Shown here: in pieces, positions 8,732 to 17,540 of the stretch
Layout of the letters: each line of letters opens with the position of its first letter
Numbering within the stretch: position 1 is the stretch's first letter
DNA from: DAOTXL01 sp034435455
GTDB lineage: Bacteria; Chloroflexota; Anaerolineae; JAAYZQ01
NCBI GenBank assembly: GCA_034435455.1
Contig: DAOTXL010000077.1
Location: 14,183 to 78,182 of the forward strand
DNA: 64,000 nucleotides
Direction: 5' to 3'
Notes under the pieces: generated by a model
What the model was told of the DNA's origin: nothing
Database searches by the model: none
The model's input: only the letters and a program-made list of their open reading frames with translations
Translations under genes and position numbers: made by a program

Positions 8732-9036
8732 CGTTCCCCCTCGGCTTTGTGGATCGGCTCGATCTTGTCAGGAGGATGCATGCCGCCGTTTTCCACATAG
8801 ATGGCGAAATCGGGGCACAGCAGGGCACACAGGCCGCAGTTCACGCACCCGGAACCGTCGGTGATCTCCGGCGGGTGATACCCTTTGGTGTTGGTCTGTT
8901 TGGACATGACCAGCACCCCCCGCGGGCAGAACTCGACGCAGAAGCCGCAGCCTTTGCACCGTTCCTCGATGATCTGGACGATCCCATGCGGTATGCGGAC
9001 GCGATCGCGGTCCAGTGGTTGTCTCCAGTAGGTCAC
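8728..9036 (-). CDS. korD: 2-oxoacid:ferredoxin oxidoreductase delta (ferredoxin) subunit
   Basis: This is a 102-residue protein with two [4Fe-4S] motifs: CKGCGFCVEFCPRGV (residues 27-41) and CVNCGLCALLCPDFAIYVENGG. It carries electrons from the TPP site to soluble ferredoxin or, here perhaps, to the Hdr-type proteins encoded downstream. The start is a GTG at 9036 with a strong AAGGAGG four bases upstream. It is separated from sucD by a 178-base repeat-rich spacer in which no good promoter was found, so it is probably read from the sucC promoter. Confidence 0.92.
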   Translation of the reverse strand: MTYWRQPLDRDRVRIPHGIVQIIEERCKGCGFCVEFCPRGVLVMSKQTNTKGYHPPEITDGSGCVNCGLCALLCPDFAIYVENGGMHPPDKIEPIHKAEGER

Positions 9037-9214
9037 ACTCCCTCCTTGGTAAGCGGCAAGTGGCAGGTGGCAGGTGGATTTCTTGTTGCCTGCTGCCTGT
9101 CCTGAGCCATGCCCTGAGCCTTGTGCTGAGCCAGGATTTCAGCAAGTTCCATCGAGCCGCCGGAGCAAAAGTCGAAGGGGTAGCCGAAGGGCTTGTTCCT
9201 GGCTGCTTGCCGCT
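9037..9214. repeat. Repeat-rich spacer between sucD and korD
   Basis: No gene is seen. Near 9050-9080 there are runs of GGCAAGTGGCAGGTGGCAGG. CTGAGCC occurs three times exactly 12 bases apart (9102, 9114, 9126), followed by GTCGAAGGGG and CCGAAGGG near 9172-9192. The CTGAGCC / TCGAAGGG text resembles a short repeat seen in many bacterial genomes. It may be a transcript-stabilising spacer or only repeat debris. Confidence 0.5.
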
Positions 9215-10081
9215 TCAAACCAGTTGTGCCACCAGGTCGGCGATCTGTCCTGGATGGCTGGCCACCCGCACTCCGACCGCGGCAAAGGCGGCGATCTTTT
9301 CGGCTGCCGTACCTTCTCCGCCCTCGATAATGGCGCCGGCATGTCCCATCCGCTTGCCGGGTGGAGCGGTCTGCCCGGCGATAAAGGCGGTCACCGGTTT
9401 GGTCATATAGTGGGCGATAAACTCGGCTGCCCGCTGTTCGTCCGTGCCGCCGATCTCGCCGATGAGCACCACCTGTTCGGTCTGCGGGTCCTCTTCGAAC
9501 AGCCGCAGCACGTCAATAAAGTCGGTGCCGACGATCGGGTCGCCGCCGATGCCAATGGCCGTGGATTGGCCCAGGCCGTGGGCCGTCAGGGCGTAGACCA
9601 CCTCGTAGGTCAGGGTGCCGCTGCGTGACACCACGCCAACGGGGCCGGGGGTGTGGATATGGCCGGGCATGATCCCCACTTTGGCTTCGCCAGGGGTGAT
9701 GATGCCGGGGCAGTTCGGCCCGATCAGGCGGGTCTCGGTGCGGTCCAGGTAGGCACGCACCCGGATCATGTCCAGGACCGGGATGCCTTCGGTGATGCAT
9801 ACCACCACCCGGATGCCGACGTCGGCAGCCTCCAGGATGGCATCGGGGGCAAAGCGGGCGGGGACGTAGATGATGGAGGTATTGGCGCCGGTGGCTTCCA
9901 CTGCCTCTCGGACCGTGTCGAATACCGGCACGCCGGCCACCCAGCCGCCGCCTTTGCCGGGCGAGGTACCGGCCACCACGTTGGTGCCATAGTCGATCAT
10001 CTGCCGGGTATGGAACTCTCCCTCCCGACCGGTAATGCCCTGTACCAGCAGGCGTGTGTCTTTGTTGACCAGAATGCTCAT
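9215..10081 (-). CDS. sucD: Succinyl-CoA synthetase (ADP-forming) alpha subunit
   Basis: This is a 288-residue protein, the family's usual length. CoA-binding N-terminus: TRLLVQGITGREGEFHTRQM (residues 8-27). The phosphorylated histidine lies in GKRMGHAGAIIEGGEGTAAEK near residue 250, and GPNCPGIITPGEAKVGIMPG is intact. It catalyses succinyl-CoA + ADP + Pi to succinate + CoA + ATP with SucC. The ATG at 10081 lies 34 bases after sucC. Pairing with korABD places it at the 2-oxoglutarate/succinate step of an oxidative or reductive TCA cycle. Confidence 0.96.
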   Translation of the reverse strand: MSILVNKDTRLLVQGITGREGEFHTRQMIDYGTNVVAGTSPGKGGGWVAGVPVFDTVREAVEATGANTSIIYVPARFAPDAILEAADVGIRVVVCITEGIPVLDMIRVRAYLDRTETRLIGPNCPGIITPGEAKVGIMPGHIHTPGPVGVVSRSGTLTYEVVYALTAHGLGQSTAIGIGGDPIVGTDFIDVLRLFEEDPQTEQVVLIGEIGGTDEQRAAEFIAHYMTKPVTAFIAGQTAPPGKRMGHAGAIIEGGEGTAAEKIAAFAAVGVRVASHPGQIADLVAQLV

Positions 10082-10115
10082 TTCTATCCCCTTCTTGTTC
10101 CAGGCCGGGCGGGTC

Positions 10116-11252
<1,137 letters not shown>

Positions 11253-11437
11253 TTCTCCCTCCTCCGCTCAGGGTCCGGCAGCGGGGCGGATGGCCGGGCC
11301 GGGCGGCCAGACAACAGGGAGCCAGGCGCACTCCCGACCCCGACCGGCCGGGGGTCGAGGGGAGATGGCTGGCTCCTCTTGCCTGACCTGGCTTCCTCTT
11401 TCACGCCCATCGCCCCATTGCGCGTTTGACGGGGGAT

Positions 11438-11466
11438 ATTATAGCACGCTGTGGCGGGGGAGGCAA
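11438..11466 (-). promoter_or_regulatory. Sigma-70 type promoter of the sucC-kor-hdr operon
   Basis: On the minus strand, -35 TTGCCT (11466-11461), a 17-base spacer and -10 TATAAT (11443-11438) give a start near 11431 and a leader of about 180 bases before sucC. The rest of the 11253-11566 gap shows no gene and no clear terminator for the upstream methyltransferase. Confidence 0.7.
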
Positions 11467-11566
11467 AATCAGGGAACAGATTGGGTCTATCCTGCGGGGA
11501 CTTGCACCTGGGCTCCCTAACTTGTTGAGGGGTATCAAAAACAGGCCTGGTATTGCAAGTTCACTT

Positions 11567-12307
11567 TCATTTGCGGGCGATCAGACCGATATCCTCTCCC
11601 AACCGCAGGGGCATGAAAGGGTATCCGATCTGAAACTGAAGCAAGGCTGGCAAAAGAAAAAAAAGACGTTGTATAACTGTTGGAAAAAGGGGCAAATAGG
11701 GCGCATCCCACAATCCATCGCTGAAAACCGTGGCCACGTATAAGCCGGCAGCTTCGATCTGCTCGATCCATTCTTGAGGCGTGAGAAGCGATATGTGCCC
11801 TGGATCGCGGAAGCCGAACCAATTTTGCCCTTTCCAACGTCGAGAGATACATTCGGTATTCGGCATAAAGCAGAGCAAGACCCCTCGGGGCTTGAGCAGG
11901 CGTGCGCAGTGGGCCAGCGTCATCGCCGGCTGAGCCAGATGTTCCAGAACGTGAGCAGCCAGGATCACGTCAAACGAAGCTGGAGCAAAGGCAGACAGGT
12001 TGTGAGCGTCCATCTGCACGATATGGGAGCGGGTGGTAGCCTGGCGAGCCACCTCGACAGCATAGCCGGAGATATCTATGCCATAGGTTTCGAAATCTCG
12101 CTCCAGGAGGCGCAGGGTGCGCCCCAGGCCACAGCCGATCTCCAGGAGCCGACCGCCCGGTTGATAGCGGCGGAGCAGGCGAGCAACGAAGCGACCGGCC
12201 CACCATTCGTAGCTGAGAGGACCCTGTCTGGCCAGCCGCGCCTGGAAGTAGTGATAGCTGGCGTCATATTGTTCTGCTGCATTGTCATGCCAGGTATTAT
12301 CAGCCAT
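11567..12307 (-). CDS. Class I SAM-dependent methyltransferase
   Basis: This is a 246-residue protein. Motif I is LLEIGCGLGRTLRLLE (about residues 54-69), followed by GIDISGYAVEVAR and the motif II/III region FDVILAAHVLEHL. It lies in the Methyltransf_11/UbiE-like superfamily. The target cannot be told; the C-terminal hydrophobic stretch (RLFFLLPALLQF) resembles methyltransferases of surface-glycan loci. The ATG at 12307 lies 11 bases after the stop of the secreted protein upstream, suggesting co-transcription. Confidence 0.82.
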   Translation of the reverse strand: MADNTWHDNAAEQYDASYHYFQARLARQGPLSYEWWAGRFVARLLRRYQPGGRLLEIGCGLGRTLRLLERDFETYGIDISGYAVEVARQATTRSHIVQMDAHNLSAFAPASFDVILAAHVLEHLAQPAMTLAHCARLLKPRGVLLCFMPNTECISRRWKGQNWFGFRDPGHISLLTPQEWIEQIEAAGLYVATVFSDGLWDAPYLPLFPTVIQRLFFLLPALLQFQIGYPFMPLRLGEDIGLIARK

Positions 12308-12318
12308 GAAGTCGGAGG

Positions 12319-13602
12319 TCAGGGGTGGCCCTTACCCAGCAGGGGGAGAAAAATCTGACCATGCGGATTCTGCACGCAAGCTTTGCACGTGAAATAGATG
12401 TCACGGTTATCCAAGAGGGGAGAGGGTTCCTCCCAGGCCAGGTACACAGCCTCGTTACCGACTAACAGGTCCAGATTACGGCTCAAACGAGTGGAATTAT
12501 GGACCTCTTCCGGAGCAAACCAGCCTGTTCCATCCCCTGTGCTGTAATACAGGGCAGCTTCGGTAACTTCTCCGTCCATCAGAATGGCTGCACTCCAGGC
12601 CAGATGTAAGGTATTGGAAACATCAGCTCTCAATCCGATGTCGAAGATGCTCTCGTTTGGGACTTGCCTGGTGATTGCTGTATAAGGCGACCAGGTATTG
12701 TTTGCCAGCACACGTTCCCAGACCGCCGATCTCTTTGATTCTGTCGAGTAGGGGCTGTCCGGGTCACACCAGACAAAGTGCAGGCGCCCCTGTTTATCGA
12801 AGGCCATGTCAAGATCGGAAGCTACGCTGGAGGTGTAGGACACATTGTAGGAGGCCGTCCATCCTGAACCGTCGTTGAACAGGTAGTAGGCGTCGTAGAA
12901 ATAAGGATCATAGCCGATCCAGGAGCTGTTGGGCCCATAGGCTGCGGCGTGAAGGTGGTTCTGGTCGTCCACGAGCACCCGAGCCAGGTTGACCCCTAAA
13001 CTGTAATCCCATGCTGTCAAGGGGGACCAGGCGCCATCGTGGAATTCCGCATAACGATAACCGCCGTTCCAGACTACGAACAGCAGGACGTGGTCTGATT
13101 TTGGGGTAAGGACCAGGCCATACGCGCCAGGGGTGAACGACGGATTGTGATCCAGAACCTCCTCCGCCTGCCAGGCATTGTCTCGCCACTGGCGGTACAT
13201 CAGGTCGCTGCCTTCGTCAGGGGCACCAAGTGCTCGGGCGTAGCGGCGGGTCCAGACCAGGTGCCCCAGGCCATACTGATCAAAGAGCAAGACTGCCCCG
13301 CTGTCTGACCAGTCAAACTGTGACAGATTTTCGATGGCAGTCCACTCCCCTGTGCCCGGGTCTCTGCGCCTGGTCAGGATCTCCTCATTGCCTGGCCCTT
13401 CATCCACCCATACAGCATGGAGGGTAAGCGTGGCATCTTGGGCCAACTGAACCGCTTTCGATGTTGCCGGGCTCGACGACAGGTTCTGCGCCGGCGCCCA
13501 GCCCGCCGAACCGGTCGCCACGACCAGGCCATACGCCAATATGACAGGTAACAAAATCCAGGGCAGGACCTTCTGTCCCGATTTCATTTTTGGAGCCTTC
13601 AC
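12319..13602 (-). CDS. Secreted beta-propeller-like protein with LPL tail
   Basis: This is a 427-residue protein with a signal peptide (ILLPVILAYGLVVATGSAGW). The body has repeated blades of the form LHAVWVDEG, GHLVWTRRY, LLFVVWNGGYRYAE, LHFVWCDPD and LHLAWSAA, about 50-60 residues apart, like sialidase/BNR-type propellers. The end is NPHGQIFLPLLGKGHP. No catalytic residues were recognised, so function is unknown; an extracellular binding or display role is inferred. The start is GTG at 13602; ATG at 13587, with AAGG eight bases before it, is an equally good start and gives a cleaner signal peptide. Confidence 0.7.
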   Translation of the reverse strand: MKAPKMKSGQKVLPWILLPVILAYGLVVATGSAGWAPAQNLSSSPATSKAVQLAQDATLTLHAVWVDEGPGNEEILTRRRDPGTGEWTAIENLSQFDWSDSGAVLLFDQYGLGHLVWTRRYARALGAPDEGSDLMYRQWRDNAWQAEEVLDHNPSFTPGAYGLVLTPKSDHVLLFVVWNGGYRYAEFHDGAWSPLTAWDYSLGVNLARVLVDDQNHLHAAAYGPNSSWIGYDPYFYDAYYLFNDGSGWTASYNVSYTSSVASDLDMAFDKQGRLHFVWCDPDSPYSTESKRSAVWERVLANNTWSPYTAITRQVPNESIFDIGLRADVSNTLHLAWSAAILMDGEVTEAALYYSTGDGTGWFAPEEVHNSTRLSRNLDLLVGNEAVYLAWEEPSPLLDNRDIYFTCKACVQNPHGQIFLPLLGKGHP

Positions 13603-13633
13603 GGCTTGCCTGATCTGACAACCAGAAAGAAGC

Positions 13634-13664
13634 GAAGGGCCACTGAGACCCCCAGTGGCCCTTC
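13634..13664 (-). terminator. Intrinsic terminator after the first repeat-module paralogue
   Basis: A perfect 12-bp stem (GAAGGGCCACTG / CAGTGGCCCTTC) with a 7-base loop lies 27 bases past the stop at 13691. It is followed on the minus strand by GCTTCTTTCTGG, a modest U-rich tract. Confidence 0.75.
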
Positions 13665-13690
13665 CAGAGACAGTTCGTCAGTCGTTTGGT

Positions 13691-15184
13691 TTAATAATTG
13701 AAGCCGTTGTACACCTGGCCGACGTCGCCGATGTTGCCCAACTCGTAGCCGCGCTCGTTGACGATAGCGCTGAGCTTCATGCCCGCAGTACCAACGACCG
13801 TGACACTACCAGTCCAGCGGTCAGGATAGGAGGCCGAGACACTACCGCAGGAACTGGTGTTGCAGCCGGTCAGAGTCTGGGCCGGGCAGGTCGGATCGGC
13901 GGCGCAGCCGGGCGGCCACTGGAACAGATTCACGCTCGCGCCAGCGCCCAGGGTGTAACCGGTGATGTCAAAGTCGATGCTGCCGGTGCCAGGTGTGCCA
14001 ATAAAGTGGATGTCAACCGTGCCGGCCGCGCCGTCGTTCTTGACGGCAAAACCGGTGCTCACCCCCCAGTAGTTGCGGGCTACAAAGGGCAGGCTCAGGT
14101 TAGCCGTCGTGCCATCGGCGTAGATGCCGCTGTAGGTCATGGCCACTGCGCCAGGAAAGTCGCGCTGACTGACAATGGACGTCCCGCTGCCGGTGGTAAA
14201 GTCCACCGTGCCGTAATACAGAACATTGTTGCTCAGAGCTGTCAGGTCCTTGACGAACAGGGCTTTCGATTCCCACTGGTTCAGGGTAAAGGGCTCGGTG
14301 TGGACCAGGGTGCTATCCGGCGCGTAGATCAGGATGTTGCCAGCAGTACCGTCCTGCGAGGCGATCACTTGAATGCCGGTCCAGTAATTGTAATAGTTCT
14401 TCATCAGGCCAGGCAGGCTGCTAGCCGCGTCGGCCGGGATCTTGTCGACTGCCACAGCGTCAAAGGTGAGCAAAGCACCAGGGACGTTGCCACCCGCGGG
14501 CTTCTGATTGATCGTACCAGCCAGCGGCGCACCGTCCTGCGAGGTGGCAATGGCCACACCCATCCAGTTGGCCGGCAGATCGGTGTCGGTCGCCATGTCA
14601 TAGTAGTAGGACGAGTAGGCCTTGATCGTGACATTGCTGAGGGTCTTACCCAGGGTGCTGGGCGGAACACCGTTCACCGAGCCATAGAACTCGATATCTA
14701 CCACCGTATCCGTCGCCCCGGCGTTCTGGATGGCAAAGTCGCCGGTAAAGCCATAGACGTTGGAGCTAAAGATACCGGGCAGGATCAACGGATTGCCGAC
14801 CCTGGAATCTGGGGTGCCGACGTAGGCACCCGAGGCATAGTTAGGAAGCGGCTCAGCGATATTAGCAATCACGGCAATCGGGCCAGTCGACTCGATCACC
14901 ACCGAGCCTTGCCAGCTCGTGAGGCTTCCATCGTTGCCGATGCAGTCCGAGGTGGGGCTGCCCGCACCCTGGTAGAAGGCTTTAGAACCACCAACCGGAA
15001 TATTGTGCGGTCCTTCCTGGCATTGCACTGTGCCGTTCAGGTTGTAGTAGTAGACGGTGACGTCCACAGCCGCAGTGTCCAGGTTCTGGATCTGGAAGCC
15101 GGTGGTCCGGGGGCCACCAGCCATGGCCACACTGACCAGGCTGACTACGAGTACCAGTGCGATTAGAACGCTAACCTTTTTCAT
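13691..15184 (-). CDS. Secreted four-module repeat protein, paralogue 1
   Basis: This is a 497-residue protein with signal peptide MKKVSVLIALVLVVSLVSVAMA. Four related modules of ~100-130 residues follow. Each opens with a (G)FxIQNxGxxxVxIxFY-like strand pair: FQIQNLDTAAVDVTVYYY, FAIQNAGATDTVVDIEFYGS, IQVIASQDGTAGNILIYAP and FAVKNDGAAGTVDIHFIG. A W(x)GSVxI strand comes later in modules. Modules are joined by LP-rich linkers such as LILPGIFSSNVYG and LSLPFVARNYWG. No enzyme motif was seen; a cell-wall or surface-layer structural or adhesive role is inferred. It is about 70% alike by eye to the next gene upstream. Strong SD (GGGAGGAG) before ATG 15184, own promoter and terminator: likely abundant. 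Confidence 0.78.
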   Translation of the reverse strand: MKKVSVLIALVLVVSLVSVAMAGGPRTTGFQIQNLDTAAVDVTVYYYNLNGTVQCQEGPHNIPVGGSKAFYQGAGSPTSDCIGNDGSLTSWQGSVVIESTGPIAVIANIAEPLPNYASGAYVGTPDSRVGNPLILPGIFSSNVYGFTGDFAIQNAGATDTVVDIEFYGSVNGVPPSTLGKTLSNVTIKAYSSYYYDMATDTDLPANWMGVAIATSQDGAPLAGTINQKPAGGNVPGALLTFDAVAVDKIPADAASSLPGLMKNYYNYWTGIQVIASQDGTAGNILIYAPDSTLVHTEPFTLNQWESKALFVKDLTALSNNVLYYGTVDFTTGSGTSIVSQRDFPGAVAMTYSGIYADGTTANLSLPFVARNYWGVSTGFAVKNDGAAGTVDIHFIGTPGTGSIDFDITGYTLGAGASVNLFQWPPGCAADPTCPAQTLTGCNTSSCGSVSASYPDRWTGSVTVVGTAGMKLSAIVNERGYELGNIGDVGQVYNGFNY

Positions 15185-15328
15185 TTCGAAACGCTCCTCC
15201 CAAGATTGTTAGTTTGATGAACAGAATTCCTACGTCTGGATCTTCATCACACAATACTGAACTGATATGGTCTTCCTCCTTTCATTGGCTCAAATTGAGC
15301 AGTCACAACATTACAATTCACAGTCTCT

Positions 15329-15357
15329 AGTATACGAGGAGGGAACTAGAAAGTCAA
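15329..15357 (-). promoter_or_regulatory. Promoter of repeat-module paralogue 1
   Basis: Minus strand TTGACT (15357-15352), 17-base spacer, TATACT (15334-15329). Predicted start near 15322 gives a leader of about 140 bases. The hexamers are identical to those of paralogue 2. Confidence 0.78.
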
Positions 15358-15409
15358 TAACCCGTTTGGAGTGTTTTGGCCGCTGTGCTATAGTTTGGGG
15401 AGAAAAAGC

Positions 15410-15427
15410 ATAACCCATATGGGTTAT
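15410..15427. repeat. 18-bp perfect palindrome upstream of paralogue 1 promoter
   Basis: ATAACCCATATGGGTTAT reads the same on both strands. It lies about 53 bp upstream of the -35 element of the 13691-15184 gene, a position suited to a dimeric regulator. No binding protein can be named. Confidence 0.4.
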
Positions 15428-15480
15428 CAGGGGGGGAGAGAGGTAAATAAGAGCCCATCCGAGAAACTGGGCGGGACGTC

Positions 15481-15514
15481 ATCCTGCCGCAGGTTCTAGA
15501 ACCTGCGGCAGGAT
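15481..15514. repeat. 34-bp perfect palindrome
   Basis: Arms TCCTGCCGCAGGTT / AACCTGCGGCAGGA meet at CTAG with no loop. On the minus strand it follows the hairpin at 15526-15560 after paralogue 2, so it could be a second transcript-end structure. As DNA it could also be a protein site. The arm CCGCAGGTT/AACCTGCGG recurs near 44140-44210. Confidence 0.6.
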
Positions 15515-15525
15515 TTGAAGGTGAG

Positions 15526-15560
15526 GGCTGGAGCTGGCGACTTTGCCGCCAGCCCCAGCC
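15526..15560 (-). terminator. Hairpin after repeat-module paralogue 2
   Basis: A 14-bp stem (GGCTGGGGCTGGCG with CGCCAGCTCCAGCC, one G-U pair) around a 7-base loop, about 70 bases past the stop at 15631. No U tract follows, so Rho-independent release is uncertain; it may protect the transcript end. Confidence 0.5.
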
Positions 15561-15630
15561 TCTCCTAATAAGGGCTATCACACCTGCCAGTAACTCTCTT
15601 TGAGACCGGGAGGATATGAGCAAGGGCAGT

Positions 15631-17130
15631 CTAATAATTGAAGGCGTTGTAGACCAGGCCCAGATCCCCGTTGACCGGTACCTCGTAGCCGCGCTCGTTG
15701 ACGATAGAGCTGAGCGCCATACCTGCGCTGCCTTCCACCCGTACACTGCCGGTCCATTTCTCAGTGTAGGCAGCAGGATAGCTGCCGCAGCTCGCAGTCG
15801 TGCAGCCAGCGATATTGGGATGGACGGCGGCGCAGACTGGATCGACAGCACAGCCTGGCGGCCACTGAAACAGGTTCAGCGATTCCCCTGTGCCAAGCGC
15901 ATAGCCGATGATCTGAAAGTCTCCACTGCCAGTCCCAGGGGTGCCCTCGAAGTAGATATTAATGGTGCCGGCCGCACCGTCGTTCTTGACGGCAAAGCCG
16001 GTGCTCACCCCCCAAAAATTGCGAGCGACGAAGGGCAGACTGAGATTGGCGGTTGTACTCTCGGCAAAGATGCCACTGTAACCCAGGCCCGATGTGCCGG
16101 GAAAGTCCCGCTGGCTACCGATGGCTGCGCCCTTGCCCGACATGAACTCCACAGTGCCATAGTAGAGCACATCGTCCGACAGGCCTGGTAATTCACTGAC
16201 AAACAAGGCTTTCGATTCCCACTGATCCAGGTCGAAGGGCTCGGTATGCATCAGCACACCGCCGGGCGCATAGATCTTGATGTTGCCGGTGGTATTGTTC
16301 TCCGTGGCGATGACCTGGACACCGGTCCAGTAGTTGTAGTAATCCTTCATCAAGCCTGGCAGGCTGCTATTGGCATTGGCCGGGATCTTGTCCGCTGCCA
16401 CGGCATCAAAGGTGAACAGGGCGCCGGCCACGCCACCTGCTGGCCGTTGGTTCACTGTGCCCGCCAGCGGCGCACCGTTCCGTGGGATGACGACGGCTAC
16501 GCCAATCCAGTTCACCGGCAGGTCGGTATCAATCTCCATGTCATAGTAAAAGGAAGCGTTTTTCTCGATCACCTGACCGGTGATCTCTTTTGTCGTGCAG
16601 TCACTGGGCGGAACCCCGTCCACTGAGCCGCAGAACATGATGTCTACAGTGGTGCTCACGCCCCCCGCGTTCTGGATCACAAAATCGGAGGTGAAGCCAT
16701 AGGTGTGAGAACTGAGCAACCCAGGCAGGATCAGTGGCTGGCCGACCCGGATATCCGGCGTGCCGTTGTAGGCACCAGCGGCGTACTCTGTCTCCTCGCG
16801 GAGGTTGGCGATCACTGCCAGTGGCTGGTCGGTTTCGATCACTGCTGAACCCAGCCAGGAGACAAGGCTTGTGTCTCTGCCAATGCAATCGGCGATGGGA
16901 CTGGTCTCCCACCCCTGGAAGAATGACTTGGAGCCACCGACGGGGATGCTATGTGGCCCTTCCGTGCACTGAAGTGAGCCGTCGGTATTGTAGTAATAGA
17001 TAGTCACCTCAGCCGGTCCGGTACCTAAATTCTGGATCTGGAAGCCGGTGTTGCGTGGGCCAGCGGCCAGAGCTACGCTCGCCAGACAGATGATCAGCAC
17101 ACAAACGATCATAAATCCAGCCTTTTTCAT
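15631..17130 (-). CDS. Secreted four-module repeat protein, paralogue 2
   Basis: This is a 499-residue protein with signal peptide MKKAGFMIVCVLIICLASVALA and the same four-module plan as paralogue 1: FQIQNLGTGPAEVTIYYY, FVIQNAGGVSTTVDIMFCGS, VQVIATENNTTGNIKIYAP, FAVKNDGAAGTINIYFEG. Linkers are LILPGLLSSHTYG and LSLPFVARNFWG. Paired cysteines (QCTEGPH...DCIGRD, PGCAVDPVC, GCTTASCG) may form disulfides outside the cell. Function unknown; inferred surface protein arising by tandem duplication. AGGAGG stands before ATG 17130. The 5' leader from the predicted promoter is unusually long (about 340 bases). Confidence 0.78.
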   Translation of the reverse strand: MKKAGFMIVCVLIICLASVALAAGPRNTGFQIQNLGTGPAEVTIYYYNTDGSLQCTEGPHSIPVGGSKSFFQGWETSPIADCIGRDTSLVSWLGSAVIETDQPLAVIANLREETEYAAGAYNGTPDIRVGQPLILPGLLSSHTYGFTSDFVIQNAGGVSTTVDIMFCGSVDGVPPSDCTTKEITGQVIEKNASFYYDMEIDTDLPVNWIGVAVVIPRNGAPLAGTVNQRPAGGVAGALFTFDAVAADKIPANANSSLPGLMKDYYNYWTGVQVIATENNTTGNIKIYAPGGVLMHTEPFDLDQWESKALFVSELPGLSDDVLYYGTVEFMSGKGAAIGSQRDFPGTSGLGYSGIFAESTTANLSLPFVARNFWGVSTGFAVKNDGAAGTINIYFEGTPGTGSGDFQIIGYALGTGESLNLFQWPPGCAVDPVCAAVHPNIAGCTTASCGSYPAAYTEKWTGSVRVEGSAGMALSSIVNERGYEVPVNGDLGLVYNAFNY

Positions 17131-17268
17131 CCTATCCTCCTATTTCATACGATATTCCAAAAATTCGCCGTTTAATGACGGCCCTCCTCCCCAGCCTCGG
17201 TGATGATGGCGTAGTAGTGTACCAAACAGTGAGTAACTGACAGGAATTACGCAATAGACAGCATTCTC

Positions 17269-17330
17269 ACCACAAAGACACGAAGGCAAAGATTTCCTGG
17301 TGATCCTTTGTGTCCTGGTGCCTTTGTGGT
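17269..17330. repeat. Imperfect inverted repeat of the ACCACAAAG...CTTTGTGGT type
   Basis: Outer arms ACCACAAAG (17269-17277) and CTTTGTGGT (17322-17330) enclose partly complementary text built on CACAAAGG / CCTTTGTG. Similar text recurs as an interspersed element in many bacterial genomes. It lies inside the predicted leader of the 15631-17130 gene. The rest of the 17131-17540 gap has no gene. Confidence 0.6.
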
Positions 17331-17475
17331 AAGCCTGCCGGGTCAACTGCACGACTCCTGACACTTGAGCCAACAAGGTTGGTCGCAGATTGGCTAAGAG
17401 TTTCTACAGCGCAAGGCCGTAACGAAACGATCTGCCTCTCAGGAGTAGCTCGATGGTCAGTCAGTGTCAGAAACA

Positions 17476-17504
17476 AGTATATACAATCGGGGCAGTAGAG
17501 TCAA
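17476..17504 (-). promoter_or_regulatory. Promoter of repeat-module paralogue 2
   Basis: Minus strand TTGACT (17504-17499), 17-base spacer, TATACT (17481-17476). It lies about 350 bases before the ATG at 17130, and both hexamers and spacing match the paralogue 1 promoter. Confidence 0.72.
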
Positions 17505-17540
17505 TCATCCCTTGGGAGTATTTGGGGGCTGATTTGCCGG

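Noticed and set aside
9033..9218. 61-residue minus-strand frame in the sucD-korD gap
   Set aside because: Encoded mostly by repeat text, no SD, no homology recognised.
11470..11566. Terminator after the 11567 methyltransferase
   Set aside because: No stable stem followed by a U tract was found by eye.
15354..15851. 165-residue minus-strand frame across the paralogue gap
   Set aside because: Overlaps the end of the real 15631-17130 gene in another frame and runs over the palindromes.
13620..17540. CRISPR array or transposon around the repeat-module genes
   Set aside because: The repeats are protein modules and hairpins, with no regular short repeat-spacer pattern and no transposase.
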